A stretch of 64,000 bases of DNA from Clostridium fessum (GCF_003024715.1 NZ_PYLO01000005.1:124001-188000), one strand, 5' to 3'; shown: positions 7,879-17,882, counted from the stretch's first letter. Numbers and translations are program-made. Notes: a model not told the origin generated them from the sequence alone.

Positions 7879-9033
7879 TTATTTCATCTGGTAACGGCGA
7901 AGTACCGGAAGCAGCTCTCCCAGAACGCCGATCGCATAGTCTACTTCTTCCTCAACATTCAGATCGCCCAGACTGAACCGAATCGTCGAATCGAGAAGTT
8001 CTTTTTTCACGCCGATTCCCTTTAAAGTACCGCTGATGCCCGGATGATTGGACGAGCAGGCGGAGCCGGACGATACATAAACCCCTTTGTCCTCCAGTGC
8101 ATGAAGAAGTACCTCGCTGCGGACGCCCTCAAAGCTTGCGCTGACGATCTGCGGCGCGTTGGTGCGGTCCTCACTGCCGTTGATGGTAACGCCGCCGAGC
8201 AGTTTCAATCCCGCAATCAGGCGTTCCCGGAGTGTATACAGCTTTTCAATGCGCGCATCAAAATCTTTGTACGCCTCGCGCGCTGCCACGCCGAGTCCGA
8301 CACACCCCGGCACATTTTCCGTACCGGAACGCATGCCCTTCTGCTGGCCGCCGCCAAACAGAATCGGGCGGATCTTGACACCGTCGCGGATATAGAGGAA
8401 TCCGACGCCCTTCGGCGCATGGATTTTGTGTCCGCTGACAGAAAGCAGGTCTATTCCCTGTTTTTTCGGACGGATCTTATATTTTCCGTATGCCTGGATC
8501 GCATCAACATGGAACAATGTCTTCGGATTTTTCTTCTTAATGCACTGGCTGATCGCCTCGATCGGCTCTACTGCTCCGACCTCGTTATTGACGTACATCA
8601 CAGATACCAGGATCGTGTCCTCGCGGATAGCTTTTTCCAGATCCTCCAGAGAAATATGTCCCAGATGATCGACCGGAAGATAGGTCACCTCAAAGCCCAT
8701 CTCCTCCAGAAATGACATCGTATTGTAGATCGACGGATGTTCCACGCCGGTCGTGATAAGGTGTTTTCCGGCTCTGCGGTTTGCCAGCGCCGTGCCGATC
8801 AACGCCGTATTGTTCGACTCTGTTCCGCCGGAAGTAAAGAGAATCTCCTTCTCCTGCACTTTCAATGTATCCGCGATCGCCTTCTTTGCCTCGCGAATCA
8901 AATTTTCTGCTTCCACACCTTTTCTGTGCTTCGCCGCCGCGTTTCCGTAGTTGACACACATCGCATCAACGACCGCATCCTTCACGCAGTCCAGCACCTT
9001 GGTGGTCGCTGAATTATCAAAATAGGCTTCCAT
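7879..9033 (-). CDS. Cysteine desulfurase (NifS/NifZ-like partner of ThiI)
   Basis: This 384-residue class V aminotransferase-fold PLP enzyme takes sulfur from cysteine as an enzyme persulfide. It shows YFDNSATT at the N-terminus, the PLP lysine in SVSGHKIHAPKG, and the mobile-loop catalytic cysteine in SSGSACSS. Position immediately upstream of thiI matches the Bacillus nifZ-thiI pair, so tRNA thiolation is the likely main role. It probably also serves TtcA and MtaB nearby. Confidence 0.93.
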   Translation of the reverse strand: MEAYFDNSATTKVLDCVKDAVVDAMCVNYGNAAAKHRKGVEAENLIREAKKAIADTLKVQEKEILFTSGGTESNNTALIGTALANRRAGKHLITTGVEHPSIYNTMSFLEEMGFEVTYLPVDHLGHISLEDLEKAIREDTILVSVMYVNNEVGAVEPIEAISQCIKKKNPKTLFHVDAIQAYGKYKIRPKKQGIDLLSVSGHKIHAPKGVGFLYIRDGVKIRPILFGGGQQKGMRSGTENVPGCVGLGVAAREAYKDFDARIEKLYTLRERLIAGLKLLGGVTINGSEDRTNAPQIVSASFEGVRSEVLLHALEDKGVYVSSGSACSSNHPGISGTLKGIGVKKELLDSTIRFSLGDLNVEEEVDYAIGVLGELLPVLRRYQMK

Positions 9034-9064
9034 TTTTATCTCTATCTCCTTTGTAATTTTCCAA

Positions 9065-9799
9065 TTACACTTCCAACTGCAGCATCAGCGCCGACAACAT
9101 ACACAATCCTGCCGTCTCCGTCCGCAAAATTCTCTTTCCGAGCGTTACGATCTCCGCCCTGTTTTCCCTGGCAAGCTCGACTTCTTCGTCCTCAAAACCG
9201 CCCTCTGGACCGATGAAAACGGCGATATCCGTGCCCGGTTTGACCGACGCCAACAGTTCCCGCGTTTTCCGGATGCCGTCCGCCGACTCATACGGCAGAA
9301 GAACCATATCGTACCCGGCTGCCTCTTTGACCGCCTCTTTGTAGGTCATAAGCGGCGCCACCTCCGGGATAAGGCTGCGCTTGGACTGCTTCGCGGCGCT
9401 CTCAGAAACCGCATTCCATCGTTTTCCCTTCGCATCCGCTTTTTTCGCATCCAGCTTGACAACCGAGCGCTTCATGCTGACCGGAATCACCCGGTACACG
9501 CCCAGCTCCACCGCCTTCTGGATGATCAGTTCCATCTTATCGCCCTTCGGAAGTCCCTGGAACAGGTGAATCCGCGCCGGAAGCTCATTGTTTTCCCGTT
9601 CTTCCAGAATCTTTGCCGAAACATACTCTGGTTCCAGTTCTTCCACACGGCAGAAATAGTCGCCGCCCTCACGGCTGCTGATCAGGATCTTCTCGCCCGG
9701 CTTCATCCGCAGGACATTGCGAATATGGTTGACATCCGCGCCCTCAATCCGGATTTCTTCCGCCCCGATCTGGTGCGGTTCCACAAAAAAATGGTACAT
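9065..9799 (-). CDS. rsmE: 16S rRNA m3U1498 methyltransferase
   Basis: The 244-residue SPOUT methyltransferase has an N-terminal PUA-like region and the C-terminal trefoil-knot signatures FIGPEGGFEDEEV and LGKRILRTETA. It methylates U1498 of 16S rRNA. The ATG at 9799, with AGGAAG upstream, starts two bases after the prmA stop, so the two are probably co-translated. The order prmA-rsmE is standard in Firmicutes. Confidence 0.95.
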   Translation of the reverse strand: MYHFFVEPHQIGAEEIRIEGADVNHIRNVLRMKPGEKILISSREGGDYFCRVEELEPEYVSAKILEERENNELPARIHLFQGLPKGDKMELIIQKAVELGVYRVIPVSMKRSVVKLDAKKADAKGKRWNAVSESAAKQSKRSLIPEVAPLMTYKEAVKEAAGYDMVLLPYESADGIRKTRELLASVKPGTDIAVFIGPEGGFEDEEVELARENRAEIVTLGKRILRTETAGLCMLSALMLQLEV

Positions 9800-9801
9800 G
9801 A

Positions 9802-10758
9802 TTATTTCTTCCTCGCTGTGACAGAAACCCACTCGCCCTGATGGGTGATCTCTACAATCTCAAAGGCATCGTTCGCCTCAAATGCCGCCTTGACTGCCTC
9901 TTCCTTCATATCAATGATACCCGATGTGATGAAGATACCATTTTTCTTAATATGAACCGGGATCTCTTTCTGCAGCATGATGATAACGTCTGCCAGGATG
10001 TTGGCAACCGCAATGTCGTAATACTCGTATTTTACCTCGTCCTGCACTGCCTTATCGTCGATGATGTTGCCCTGTACGACCTTAAACTGCTCCGGTGCGA
10101 TTCCGTTTGCTTCCAGATTCTCGCCAACGGCTGTGATCGCATTTTCATCCAGATCCGTTCCAAATACGTGTTTTGCGCCCAGTTTTAACGCCGTGATACC
10201 TAAGATACCGCTTCCGGTTCCGACATCAAGCACCTCTGAATCCGGTGTCACGTATTTCTCGAGCTGGCGGATGCAAAGCTGCGTTGTCTCATGCATGCCC
10301 GTACCAAACGCCGTACCCGGATCGATCTGAATCAGCAGCTTGTCTTTGTGCTCCTCCGGCACTGTCTCCCAGGTCGGCTTGATAAGGATGTGATCGACCG
10401 TAAACGGTTTGAAATACTGTTTCCAGTTGTTGATCCAGTCCTTATCCTCCGTCTCGGATTCTGCAAACGTGCAGGCGCCCAGATCGGTAAACGGCTTCAA
10501 TTCTTCCAGCGCCTCTTTGACTTTCGCCATCATCGCCGGGATATCATCATCCTCATCGAGATAAAAACTTACCTTCGCCACGCCCTCATCCGGCGGAAGC
10601 TCCGGCAGAATGTCGATGAACATTCCCTTCGTCTCTTTCTCGGTCAGCGGGATATTGTCCTCAATCTCAATGCCCTCGATGCCGAGTTCATCCAATGTGT
10701 AGCTGATGAGATCCACCGCCTCTGTGGTGGTCGTCAGCGTAAATTTCTTCCATTTCAT
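9802..10758 (-). CDS. prmA: Ribosomal protein L11 methyltransferase
   Basis: The 318-residue class I SAM methyltransferase carries the N-terminal L11-recognition domain and a C-terminal Rossmann domain with LDVGTGSGILGI, an acidic TDLDENAI strand end and VANILADV. It trimethylates ribosomal protein L11. It is the first gene of prmA-rsmE. A MITE-like element lies in the gap upstream. Confidence 0.95.
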   Translation of the reverse strand: MKWKKFTLTTTTEAVDLISYTLDELGIEGIEIEDNIPLTEKETKGMFIDILPELPPDEGVAKVSFYLDEDDDIPAMMAKVKEALEELKPFTDLGACTFAESETEDKDWINNWKQYFKPFTVDHILIKPTWETVPEEHKDKLLIQIDPGTAFGTGMHETTQLCIRQLEKYVTPDSEVLDVGTGSGILGITALKLGAKHVFGTDLDENAITAVGENLEANGIAPEQFKVVQGNIIDDKAVQDEVKYEYYDIAVANILADVIIMLQKEIPVHIKKNGIFITSGIIDMKEEAVKAAFEANDAFEIVEITHQGEWVSVTARKK

Positions 10759-10856
10759 GTTCGTTACCTCTCTTTATTGAAACGACTTATCATCCAAACA
10801 TTCACATTTCATCACGCAGCTATTTTTGCATCATTTTCACTGTAAATGTGTCAAAC

Positions 10857-10989
10857 GTTACTGTTCACAGGTAGGCACTTTTGGAACCGAAAGTGCCGTA
10901 AGAAAACGTGGTGGCAGCAGGAATTTGCCGTATTTAAATGCGAAGCCACGGCAAATTCCGTTACTGGGCACGTATGCGTGAACAGTAAC
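10857..10989 (-). mobile_element. 133-bp MITE-like element, copy B, with perfect 8-bp target duplication
   Basis: It is the reverse complement of copy A with about four differences. It is flanked on both sides by TGTCAAAC (10849-10856 and 10990-10997), direct evidence of insertion by transposition. It lies between prmA and the TauE/SafE gene. Confidence 0.92.
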
Positions 10990-11031
10990 TGTCAAACGAA
11001 TGAATCCGCCTAATCGTTCTAATTTTCTTTT

Positions 11032-11793
11032 CTAATTTCCCAATAAAATCTTCACAAACAGGATCGCCAGCACCACCAGAATCAGCGGGCGCACGATCTT
11101 CTGTCCATTTCCCAATACCAGGCCGGAACCGATATAATTTCCTAAAATACTGCAGATCGCCGCAGCCAGTCCCAGCGTGTAAATGATCTTGCCGTGAATC
11201 ACAAATGTGACAAACGCCGCCACATTAGACGAAAGATTGATCGCCTTTGTCGTACCCGCCGCCTCTTTCATCGTATAGCGCGCCGCTCCTGTGAGCACCA
11301 GCAGCAGGAAAGTTCCGGTTCCCGGTCCGTAAAAACCATCATAAATACCGATGATCAGCGCGGATGCCAGCGCAATCAGGAATGATTTCCGCTCCGGCAG
11401 GGTGCCCGCCAGCGAATCATCGCCCATTTTCTTATTCCGCATAACATAAAATGCAACAATCGGAAGAATCACGATCATCATATACTGTAAAATCTTATCG
11501 CTGACTAACAGAGTCAGGTTCGAACCGATCGAAGAACCGATCAGCGCCGCCACGATAAACCAGACCACCTTCTTAAACTGTATGTAACCGTTTTTGGCAA
11601 ACCGCCCGGTCGCGATTGCCGTTCCCATCATGGAACTCATTTTGTTGGTTCCGAGCGCCATATGGGTCGGAACCCCGGCGATCAGGTACGCCGGAAGTGA
11701 AATCAATCCGCCTCCCCCTGCGATCGCATCCACAAAGCCTGCCAGAAATACCATCGGGCAGACGATTATAAACTGCAGTATCGTGCAATCCAT
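11032..11793 (-). CDS. TauE/SafE (TSUP) family membrane transporter
   Basis: The 253-residue protein has seven to eight hydrophobic segments and the family landmarks FVDAIAGGGG near the N-terminus and GIYDGFYGPGTGTF near the middle. TSUP proteins export or import small anions such as sulfite or sulfoacetate. The substrate here is unknown, though the sulfur-rich neighbourhood makes a sulfur oxyanion plausible. The ATG at 11793 follows GGAGGATG. Confidence 0.9.
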   Translation of the reverse strand: MDCTILQFIIVCPMVFLAGFVDAIAGGGGLISLPAYLIAGVPTHMALGTNKMSSMMGTAIATGRFAKNGYIQFKKVVWFIVAALIGSSIGSNLTLLVSDKILQYMMIVILPIVAFYVMRNKKMGDDSLAGTLPERKSFLIALASALIIGIYDGFYGPGTGTFLLLVLTGAARYTMKEAAGTTKAINLSSNVAAFVTFVIHGKIIYTLGLAAAICSILGNYIGSGLVLGNGQKIVRPLILVVLAILFVKILLGN

Positions 11794-11885
11794 GCTACAT
11801 CCTCCAAAATTTTCATGCACGCCCAAATTCCTCCTGCCGTCGCAAAACAGAAATCAAAAAGCACTCCGGGCATACATTTCTATTC

Positions 11886-13142
11886 TTATTGCAAAAACTC
11901 CGCCAGTGCATAGGTACTGACATCCAAGCCATATTCAGTCAGGCGGATATGGCTATCTGTCTGGACCGCTGCTTCCAACAATCCTTCTTTCAAAAGCCTC
12001 TCGATCACCTCACCGTACACCGCTTCCATCGCCACGCCAAACCGGCGTTCAAACTCTGCCGTCCGGACGCCGCCGGTCAGCCGCAGCCCCAGAAACATAA
12101 ATTCTTCCATCCGCTCCTGACGGCTCAATTCGTGTATTTCCTCATACTGCGCGCCCGCTGCCAGCTCTTCTTTCGTAAACACCAGATAACGGTTCAAATC
12201 CGCCGTCACCTGAAAGCGTTTCCCGCCCACCAGCGAGGATGCCCCCAGACCAAGCCCCAGATACTCCACACCGGTCCAGTAACCGATGTTGTGGCGGCAG
12301 GCATAGCCCGGTCTGGCATAATTGGAAATCTCATACCGCTCATAGCCCAGCTTCGCCAGCGTTGTTTTCGTGTGGTGGTACATATTCCGGTCTGTCTCCT
12401 CATCCGGCAGACATTTGCAGCCTTCATACTTCGTCTGTAAACGCTTTGGCATAGAGGCATAATCGCCGTATTTCTCCAGATCCGCGCACATCTCCCCGTA
12501 CTCTTCATATAACGGCGTGCCTTCTTCCACAATCAGGCTGTATGCGGAAATATGTTCCGGTTCAAGGTCGCAGACGAACCGCAGAGTCTCCTGCCAGCTC
12601 TCCTCCGACTGTCCCGGAAGCGCCGACATCAGATCGACATTGATATTGTCAAATCCAGCGTCCCGCGCAGCACGAAAACTCTGTAAAAACTGCTCCCGCG
12701 TATGAATCCGCCCTAAAAGCCGCAATTCCTCCTCCGAAGCCGACTGCAGCCCCAGACTCAGGCGGTTGACCCCTGCATTCCGGTAACCGGCTGCCGAATC
12801 CGGCGTCAATGTCCCCGGATTCGCCTCCATCGTGATCTCCGCATCCGGCTCTACCCGAAAGACCTGCCGGACGGCTGCCAGAATCCGCTCAATCGCCGAT
12901 GGTGGAAGCAGGGACGGCGTTCCGCCGCCGATAAAGATCGTCTCCACCGTCCGCCCTGTCAGGTTTAGCCGCGGCGCCGCATTTTCAGGGCACTGCCCTG
13001 CATCCTCTTCCAGAATGCTTTCAATCTCCCGGATCAGCTGATCCACATATTTTTCCCGCACGCACGCATCGGACGCAAACGAAAGAAAATCACAGTAACG
13101 GCATTTGCGGACGCAGAACGGGATGTGTATATATAATTCCAT
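11886..13142 (-). CDS. hemW: Radical SAM heme chaperone HemW
   Basis: This 418-residue protein starts [10 protein letters not shown] and has the radical SAM motif CVRKCRYCDF, then IFIGGGTPSLL. It lacks features of true HemN, and the conserved Firmicutes position after lepA supports the heme-chaperone HemW assignment. Its ATG overlaps the lepA stop by one base (TAATG), indicating translational coupling. Confidence 0.93.
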   Translation of the reverse strand: MELYIHIPFCVRKCRYCDFLSFASDACVREKYVDQLIREIESILEEDAGQCPENAAPRLNLTGRTVETIFIGGGTPSLLPPSAIERILAAVRQVFRVEPDAEITMEANPGTLTPDSAAGYRNAGVNRLSLGLQSASEEELRLLGRIHTREQFLQSFRAARDAGFDNINVDLMSALPGQSEESWQETLRFVCDLEPEHISAYSLIVEEGTPLYEEYGEMCADLEKYGDYASMPKRLQTKYEGCKCLPDEETDRNMYHHTKTTLAKLGYERYEISNYARPGYACRHNIGYWTGVEYLGLGLGASSLVGGKRFQVTADLNRYLVFTKEELAAGAQYEEIHELSRQERMEEFMFLGLRLTGGVRTAEFERRFGVAMEAVYGEVIERLLKEGLLEAAVQTDSHIRLTEYGLDVSTYALAEFLQ

Positions 13143-14956
13143 TATTCCTCGTCCAGCTTCAGGACGCTCATAAATGCCTTCTGCGGAATCTCTACGTTTC
13201 CGATCTGACGCATACGTTTCTTTCCTTCCTTCTGCTTCTCCAGAAGTTTTCTCTTTCGGGAAATATCGCCGCCGTAGCATTTTGCCAGAACGTCCTTCCG
13301 CATTGCCTTGACCGTCTCGCGGGCAATGATCTTTCCACCGACCGCCGCCTGGATTGGAATTTCAAATAAATGACGCGGAATCTCATCCTTGAGCTTCTCG
13401 CACATTTTTCTGCCGCGCTCATATGCCGAACCTTCGAATACGATGAAAGAGAGCGCGTCCACTTCCTCGCGGTTGACGAGAATATCCAGTTTTACCAGCT
13501 TGGATTCCTCGTAGCCCTTTAACTCATAATCAAACGACGCGTAACCGCGGGAGCGCGATTTCAATGCATCGAAGAAATCATAAATAATCTCATTTAACGG
13601 AAGTTCATATTTCAGCAGCGCACGGCTCGCCTCAATATACTCCATTCCCAGGTAAACGCCGCGGCGCTCCTGGCACAGCGTCATGATCGCACCGACAAAC
13701 TCGGTCGTAACCATGATCTCCGCCGACACGATCGGCTCTTCCATATAGGCAATCTCGGACGGATCCGGCAGGTTTGACGGGTTCGTCAGCTCAATCATAT
13801 CGCCGTTCGTCTTGTGCACCCGGTATACAACGCCCGGCGCCGTTGTCACAAGATCCAGATTGTACTCGCGTTCCAAGCGTTCCTGGATAATATCCAGATG
13901 GAGAAGCCCCAGGAAACCACACCGGAAACCAAAGCCCAGCGCTACCGATGTCTCTGGCTCAAAATAGAGCGCTGCATCGTTGAGCTGCAATTTTTCCAGT
14001 GCGTCCCGCAGATCCGGATATTTCGCACCATCCGCCGGATAAAGACCGCAGTATACCATCGGCGTTACCTTCTTGTAACCCGGAAGCGGCTCTGCACATG
14101 GGTTGTCCAGATCGGTGATCGTATCGCCCACGCGGGTATCCTGCACATTTTTAATACTGGCAGTCACATAGCCAACCATACCGGCTGAAAGCTCTTCGCA
14201 CGGAATAAACTGACCTGCGCCAAAATATCCGACCTCCACAACCTCGGCAGCCGCTCCGGTCGCCATCATTTTCATGCGTGTGCCTTTTTTGATCGTACCG
14301 TTCTTCACACGGCAGAATACGATAACGCCCTTGTAAGAATCATACAGAGAGTCGAAAATAAGCGCCTGCAGCGATGCCTCCGGATCGCCCGCCGGTGCCG
14401 GGATCTTCTGCACGATCTCCTCCAGAACTGCCTCGACATTTAAGCCGGTCTTCGCAGAAATGCGCGGTGCATCTGACGCCTCCAGACCGATCACATCCTC
14501 GATCTCCGCTGCCACGCGCTCCGGATCCGCACTCGGCAGATCGATCTTATTTAACACCGGAATGACCTCCAGATCATGATCCAGCGCCAGATATACATTC
14601 GCCAGCGTCTGCGCCTCGATTCCCTGTGCCGCATCCACAACCAGAATCGCGCCGTCGCACGCCGCCAGGCTTCGGGAAACCTCGTAGTTAAAGTCCACAT
14701 GTCCAGGCGTGTCGATTAGATTAAAAATGTACTCCTGACCGTCTTTCGCCTTATATACCGTGCGGACTGCCTGCGACTTGATGGTAATACCTCTCTCCCG
14801 CTCCAGATCCATGTTATCAAGCACCTGCGCCTGCATCTCACGGCTCGTTAAAAGTCCCGTCATCTCAATAATACGATCTGCCAACGTTGATTTGCCGTGA
14901 TCGATATGTGCAATGATGCAGAAATTTCTGATTTTGCTCTGATCTATAATTGCCAT
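13142..14956 (-). CDS. lepA: Elongation factor 4 (back-translocase)
   Basis: The 604-residue translational GTPase has G1 [10 protein letters not shown]3 DTPGHVDF and G4 NKID, an EF-G-like domain order, and the LepA-specific C-terminal domain with [25 protein letters not shown]-type sequence near residue 480. It remodels stalled ribosomes. It is followed by hemW with a one-base overlap and preceded by spoIIP, the classic order. Confidence 0.98.
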   Translation of the reverse strand: MAIIDQSKIRNFCIIAHIDHGKSTLADRIIEMTGLLTSREMQAQVLDNMDLERERGITIKSQAVRTVYKAKDGQEYIFNLIDTPGHVDFNYEVSRSLAACDGAILVVDAAQGIEAQTLANVYLALDHDLEVIPVLNKIDLPSADPERVAAEIEDVIGLEASDAPRISAKTGLNVEAVLEEIVQKIPAPAGDPEASLQALIFDSLYDSYKGVIVFCRVKNGTIKKGTRMKMMATGAAAEVVEVGYFGAGQFIPCEELSAGMVGYVTASIKNVQDTRVGDTITDLDNPCAEPLPGYKKVTPMVYCGLYPADGAKYPDLRDALEKLQLNDAALYFEPETSVALGFGFRCGFLGLLHLDIIQERLEREYNLDLVTTAPGVVYRVHKTNGDMIELTNPSNLPDPSEIAYMEEPIVSAEIMVTTEFVGAIMTLCQERRGVYLGMEYIEASRALLKYELPLNEIIYDFFDALKSRSRGYASFDYELKGYEESKLVKLDILVNREEVDALSFIVFEGSAYERGRKMCEKLKDEIPRHLFEIPIQAAVGGKIIARETVKAMRKDVLAKCYGGDISRKRKLLEKQKEGKKRMRQIGNVEIPQKAFMSVLKLDEE

Positions 14957-14989
14957 CCGTTCATTCCTCTCTCTGTATCACTTTGTTTG

Positions 14990-15008
14990 GCAGCAAAATG
15001 TTTGCTGC
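14990..15008 (-). other. Hairpin in the lepA 5' untranslated region
   Basis: GCAGCAAA and TTTGCTGC are perfect complements around a 3-base loop, 34 bases before the start codon region. It may affect ribosome loading or mRNA stability. Confidence 0.4.
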
Positions 15009-15066
15009 GATATCTTATTTTTTATTTAAAATCATCTTTTATAATAAATAACACCTGATCTAAATG

Positions 15067-15095
15067 AATATACCATTTTTTCAGGTACGCCGCAA
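15067..15095 (-). promoter_or_regulatory. Sigma-A promoter of lepA-hemW
   Basis: Minus strand TTGCGG, 17-base spacer, TATATT, about 110 bases before the lepA start. Confidence 0.6.
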
Positions 15096-15134
15096 GTCCT
15101 GAAATAGAAAAAGCCTTGACTAAAAGCCTTGCCA

Positions 15135-16361
15135 TTAGCCTGTCAGCACCTGATCCAGAAGCTGCGCCAGCGGATCCATCGCATTGACCGCCTCTTCATA
15201 TGTATTCGTCTGTGCCCCGACCTCAATCAACGCCGAGCGCGGGCGTAGATGTAGATTGTAACGAAGCCCCTTTAAATAAATCGTCCGCGTAAACCCAGGA
15301 TATATCTGATCGGCATTCCACTTCATCTGAAAACTGAACGCCAGATTTTCCTTCCGGCAGGGATTTGCCAGATACTCGATCGGTCCGTCCGGCGTCTCGC
15401 TGGTACCGTTGAAAAACATGATCTGTGCCGTTGGTTTCCCTTCTATCTGCGTGACTAGATGCGTCTGCTCGCTGACACCGTCCCGGTGCACATCTAAAAT
15501 CACCTGAATCGACGGGTATTTCTGCAAAAGGTTCGTGACACCCTCGCAGGCATATGTATAGGCACGGCTCCGGTCGAGATGCCCCGACTTCATATCATAG
15601 GCAGTTGTATCGTGCCAGACCTGATATCCTTTCGCCCGCAGCCGTTTTGCCAGCTCTTCCCCCAGAGACACTACCGCGCCCTTTCCGTCGCTTCCCGCAT
15701 AATCTCTATAATTTTCCTGCGAATGGGTATGATAAATCAAGATCTGTGGTCCGTCCGCCTCGTCCTTCCTGATTGTCAGATCCATCGACAAAAATGTCTC
15801 TGCGTTCATCAGGCTCCGGTCAATCGACGCCGTCGGGTGGATTGTAAAAAAATGCTGGATCAGATAATCATAATCTTCCAGCTTTTTCCGCAGACGCGGG
15901 CTGTCCACCAGTGCGGCAGGATTTGCCCTCTCTGTCTTTTCTCCATTCTTTCCAACACTATACAGCCTCTCTTCGTCCGTCTCTCCGCCGCCCTGTCTCC
16001 CACTTTCATGAACAAGCCCGTTCCATTTTCCAAGTAAAGTTCCATCCACCAGCCTACTCCCGGAAAACTGTGCCAGGAAATCCATATACTCCTGCCGGAC
16101 TTCCTGTTCTTCCAGATATTTATAATAGGACGGATCGGCTTCTCCCTGCGTCTGTTTCTTCCACCCGGCAAGTCTATGCCTTTTCCCCTCCTCCGAATCT
16201 GGTATATCCCGCAAATTAGTCCCCCAGACCGGATACCAGGACCTTACCACCGCATTCTGCACAGCTGTCCAGATGAATGCACGCATCTTCCAGCCGACTG
16301 TCAGCAAAAACAGAACCATCAGGAGCCCGGCTGCCCTCTGCCACCACCGCACCGCATTCAT
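15135..16361 (-). CDS. spoIIP: Stage II sporulation protein P
   Basis: The 408-residue protein has an N-terminal membrane anchor (about residues 8-32) and the C-terminal SpoIIP amidase domain with YHTHSQENYRDY, ILDVHRDGV and ALIEVGAQTNTYEEA. With SpoIID and SpoIIM it degrades septal peptidoglycan during engulfment. It lies between gpr and lepA as in many spore formers, 88 bases downstream of gpr. GGGAG precedes the ATG. Confidence 0.95.
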   Translation of the reverse strand: MNAVRWWQRAAGLLMVLFLLTVGWKMRAFIWTAVQNAVVRSWYPVWGTNLRDIPDSEEGKRHRLAGWKKQTQGEADPSYYKYLEEQEVRQEYMDFLAQFSGSRLVDGTLLGKWNGLVHESGRQGGGETDEERLYSVGKNGEKTERANPAALVDSPRLRKKLEDYDYLIQHFFTIHPTASIDRSLMNAETFLSMDLTIRKDEADGPQILIYHTHSQENYRDYAGSDGKGAVVSLGEELAKRLRAKGYQVWHDTTAYDMKSGHLDRSRAYTYACEGVTNLLQKYPSIQVILDVHRDGVSEQTHLVTQIEGKPTAQIMFFNGTSETPDGPIEYLANPCRKENLAFSFQMKWNADQIYPGFTRTIYLKGLRYNLHLRPRSALIEVGAQTNTYEEAVNAMDPLAQLLDQVLTG

Positions 16362-16449
16362 CTCCCTTCTTTCCTGTTCTATCCTATGCGATTAGCAAAG
16401 TGTAGTTTCCTGTTTGGTTCTGTTTTTCAATCTGGCATTTTTTTCAGTG

Positions 16450-17451
16450 TTATCTTTCTTCCTCCAGCCGTTCCACTGCCCGCCGGATCCCCTCGGCGAT
16501 TGCTGCGCTCAGCTTGCAGATACGCTCGTCCATGTCCTGCGGGGTCACAAACATCGCTCCAAATTCAGGTTCCAGAAGTTCCCGGATCAGCTCATACTGG
16601 CTGTCCGAATCCAGTTCCCGGATGTATTCACCGAACCGGCTGCCCTCTTTTGAGGCGGTTAGTGTCCGCACTAACGCATTGACCGTCCCGTGAACGATCG
16701 CCGCCGCGCCCACAACCGTCGGAACGCCGATCGCGATTACCGGCACGCCGAGATTTTCCCGCGTCATTCCCCGGCGGTGGTTGCCGACGCCGGAACCCGG
16801 ATGAATTCCTGTATCCGTCAGCTGAATGGTGCTTGCCAGACGGTGGACGTTTCGCGCCGCCAGCGCGTCGACCGCGATCACCAGATCCGGGCGGCTCTCC
16901 CGCACGACGCCGCGGACAATTTCTGCCGTCTCCATCCCTGTCTGTGCCATCACCCCCGGATGGATACCGCTGAGAACCGGATGCACCGTCCGCCCCGCTT
17001 TCTCAGCCGTATAGAGGTATGTGCCATTTCTTCTGCCTGGCTCCGTCCGCAGATGGCGGTTCATCGAAAGCCCATCCACCACGCGCGGTCCCAGCGAATC
17101 CGGCGTCACCTGCCGGTTTCCCAGTCCCGCTACCAGAATCGAAAGTCCGGCCATGGTTGAAGCACAGTTTTTCCGGATCAGGGACGCCAGCTGCCGTCCT
17201 AACTCCCCGGCAGCCGCCTCACAGTATACATCCTCTGTCTCCGACAGACCCGGATCTTCCATCGTCAGGTAGGTTCCCATCGGCTTTCCCATTGATTCCG
17301 CACCTTTTTCGTTCAAAATCGAGACTTCCGTCATCCGGATCGAACTGCCATGACAGCGCCATTCCCGCAGCGCCACACCGCCGATTTCGCCCCCATTCCC
17401 CTCAAAACTTTCTCTCTCCTCCAACGCCAGATCCGTCCGATTTTCAAACAT
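16450..17451 (-). CDS. gpr: GPR germination protease
   Basis: The 333-residue aspartic-type endopeptidase degrades small acid-soluble spore proteins during germination. It has an N-terminal propeptide region (RTDLALEERE), then GLGNRQVTPDSLGP, GIHPGVMAQTGM, VIAVDALAARN and GSGVGNHR, all typical. In Bacillus the gene is forespore-expressed (sigma-G/F); I cannot identify that promoter with confidence here. The order gpr-spoIIP is conserved. Confidence 0.95.
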   Translation of the reverse strand: MFENRTDLALEERESFEGNGGEIGGVALREWRCHGSSIRMTEVSILNEKGAESMGKPMGTYLTMEDPGLSETEDVYCEAAAGELGRQLASLIRKNCASTMAGLSILVAGLGNRQVTPDSLGPRVVDGLSMNRHLRTEPGRRNGTYLYTAEKAGRTVHPVLSGIHPGVMAQTGMETAEIVRGVVRESRPDLVIAVDALAARNVHRLASTIQLTDTGIHPGSGVGNHRRGMTRENLGVPVIAIGVPTVVGAAAIVHGTVNALVRTLTASKEGSRFGEYIRELDSDSQYELIRELLEPEFGAMFVTPQDMDERICKLSAAIAEGIRRAVERLEEER

Positions 17452-17560
17452 GGCTGCTCCCTTCTATCTCACAACTCAATCACAACCCGCACCACCATAA
17501 GGCTTAAATTCCATCCTATCACTTTTTACTTCAAGATAGCCTTATTATTTTTCTCAATTC

Positions 17561-17639
17561 GTAACTGTTCAGTACCTTCACAGTCACGCGCAAAAATCCA
17601 TTAAAACGCAGTAAATGCGCAGACCTACTGAACAGTTAC
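17561..17639 (+). mobile_element. 79-bp deletion form of the MITE-like element, copy E
   Basis: Ends are GTAACTGTTCAGTA. The body matches copy F (40661-40793) except for one 54-base internal deletion that removes the second arm of hairpin 2 and the linker. It is flanked by CTCAATTC (17553-17560) and CTCAATTT (17640-17647), a 7/8 target duplication. Confidence 0.88.
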
Positions 17640-17699
17640 CTCAATTTTTATATTTTCCAGAAATATATATTTTATTCTCTCAAAAAAACCTAACGCTTT

Positions 17700-17740
17700 T
17701 TTGTTTCATAGGACGCAATTTCCTGTGAAACAAAAAACTG
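17700..17740. repeat. Short GTTTCATAGGA palindrome, copy 1
   Basis: TTTTTTGTTTCATAGGA and TCCTGTGAAACAAAAAA flank a 7-base centre. The same sequence, inverted, recurs at 38908-38946. T precedes and A follows on each strand, so it is not a normal terminator. The region 17640-17882 otherwise holds no gene I can support; a 41-codon open frame on the minus strand spans the palindrome but has no start. Confidence 0.55.
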
Positions 17741-17882
17741 CGCCACCCAGCCCAGATATTTGACATCGCCCGCAAGGATAGGCGCCGCCTGATATCCGGT
17801 CAGATACCGCAGTTTATACGTTTATTTTTCGAATTTTTCTAAAACTCTATTCTATTTCTCGCCGTCCGCACTCTCCACCGGC

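Noticed and set aside
17700-17740. The palindrome as a gpr or engB terminator
   Set aside because: A-runs, not T-runs, follow the stem on both strands.
17700-17826. A 41-codon minus-strand frame ending EIASYETKKR
   Set aside because: It has no start codon or ribosome site and overlaps the short palindromic repeat; I could not match it to a gene.
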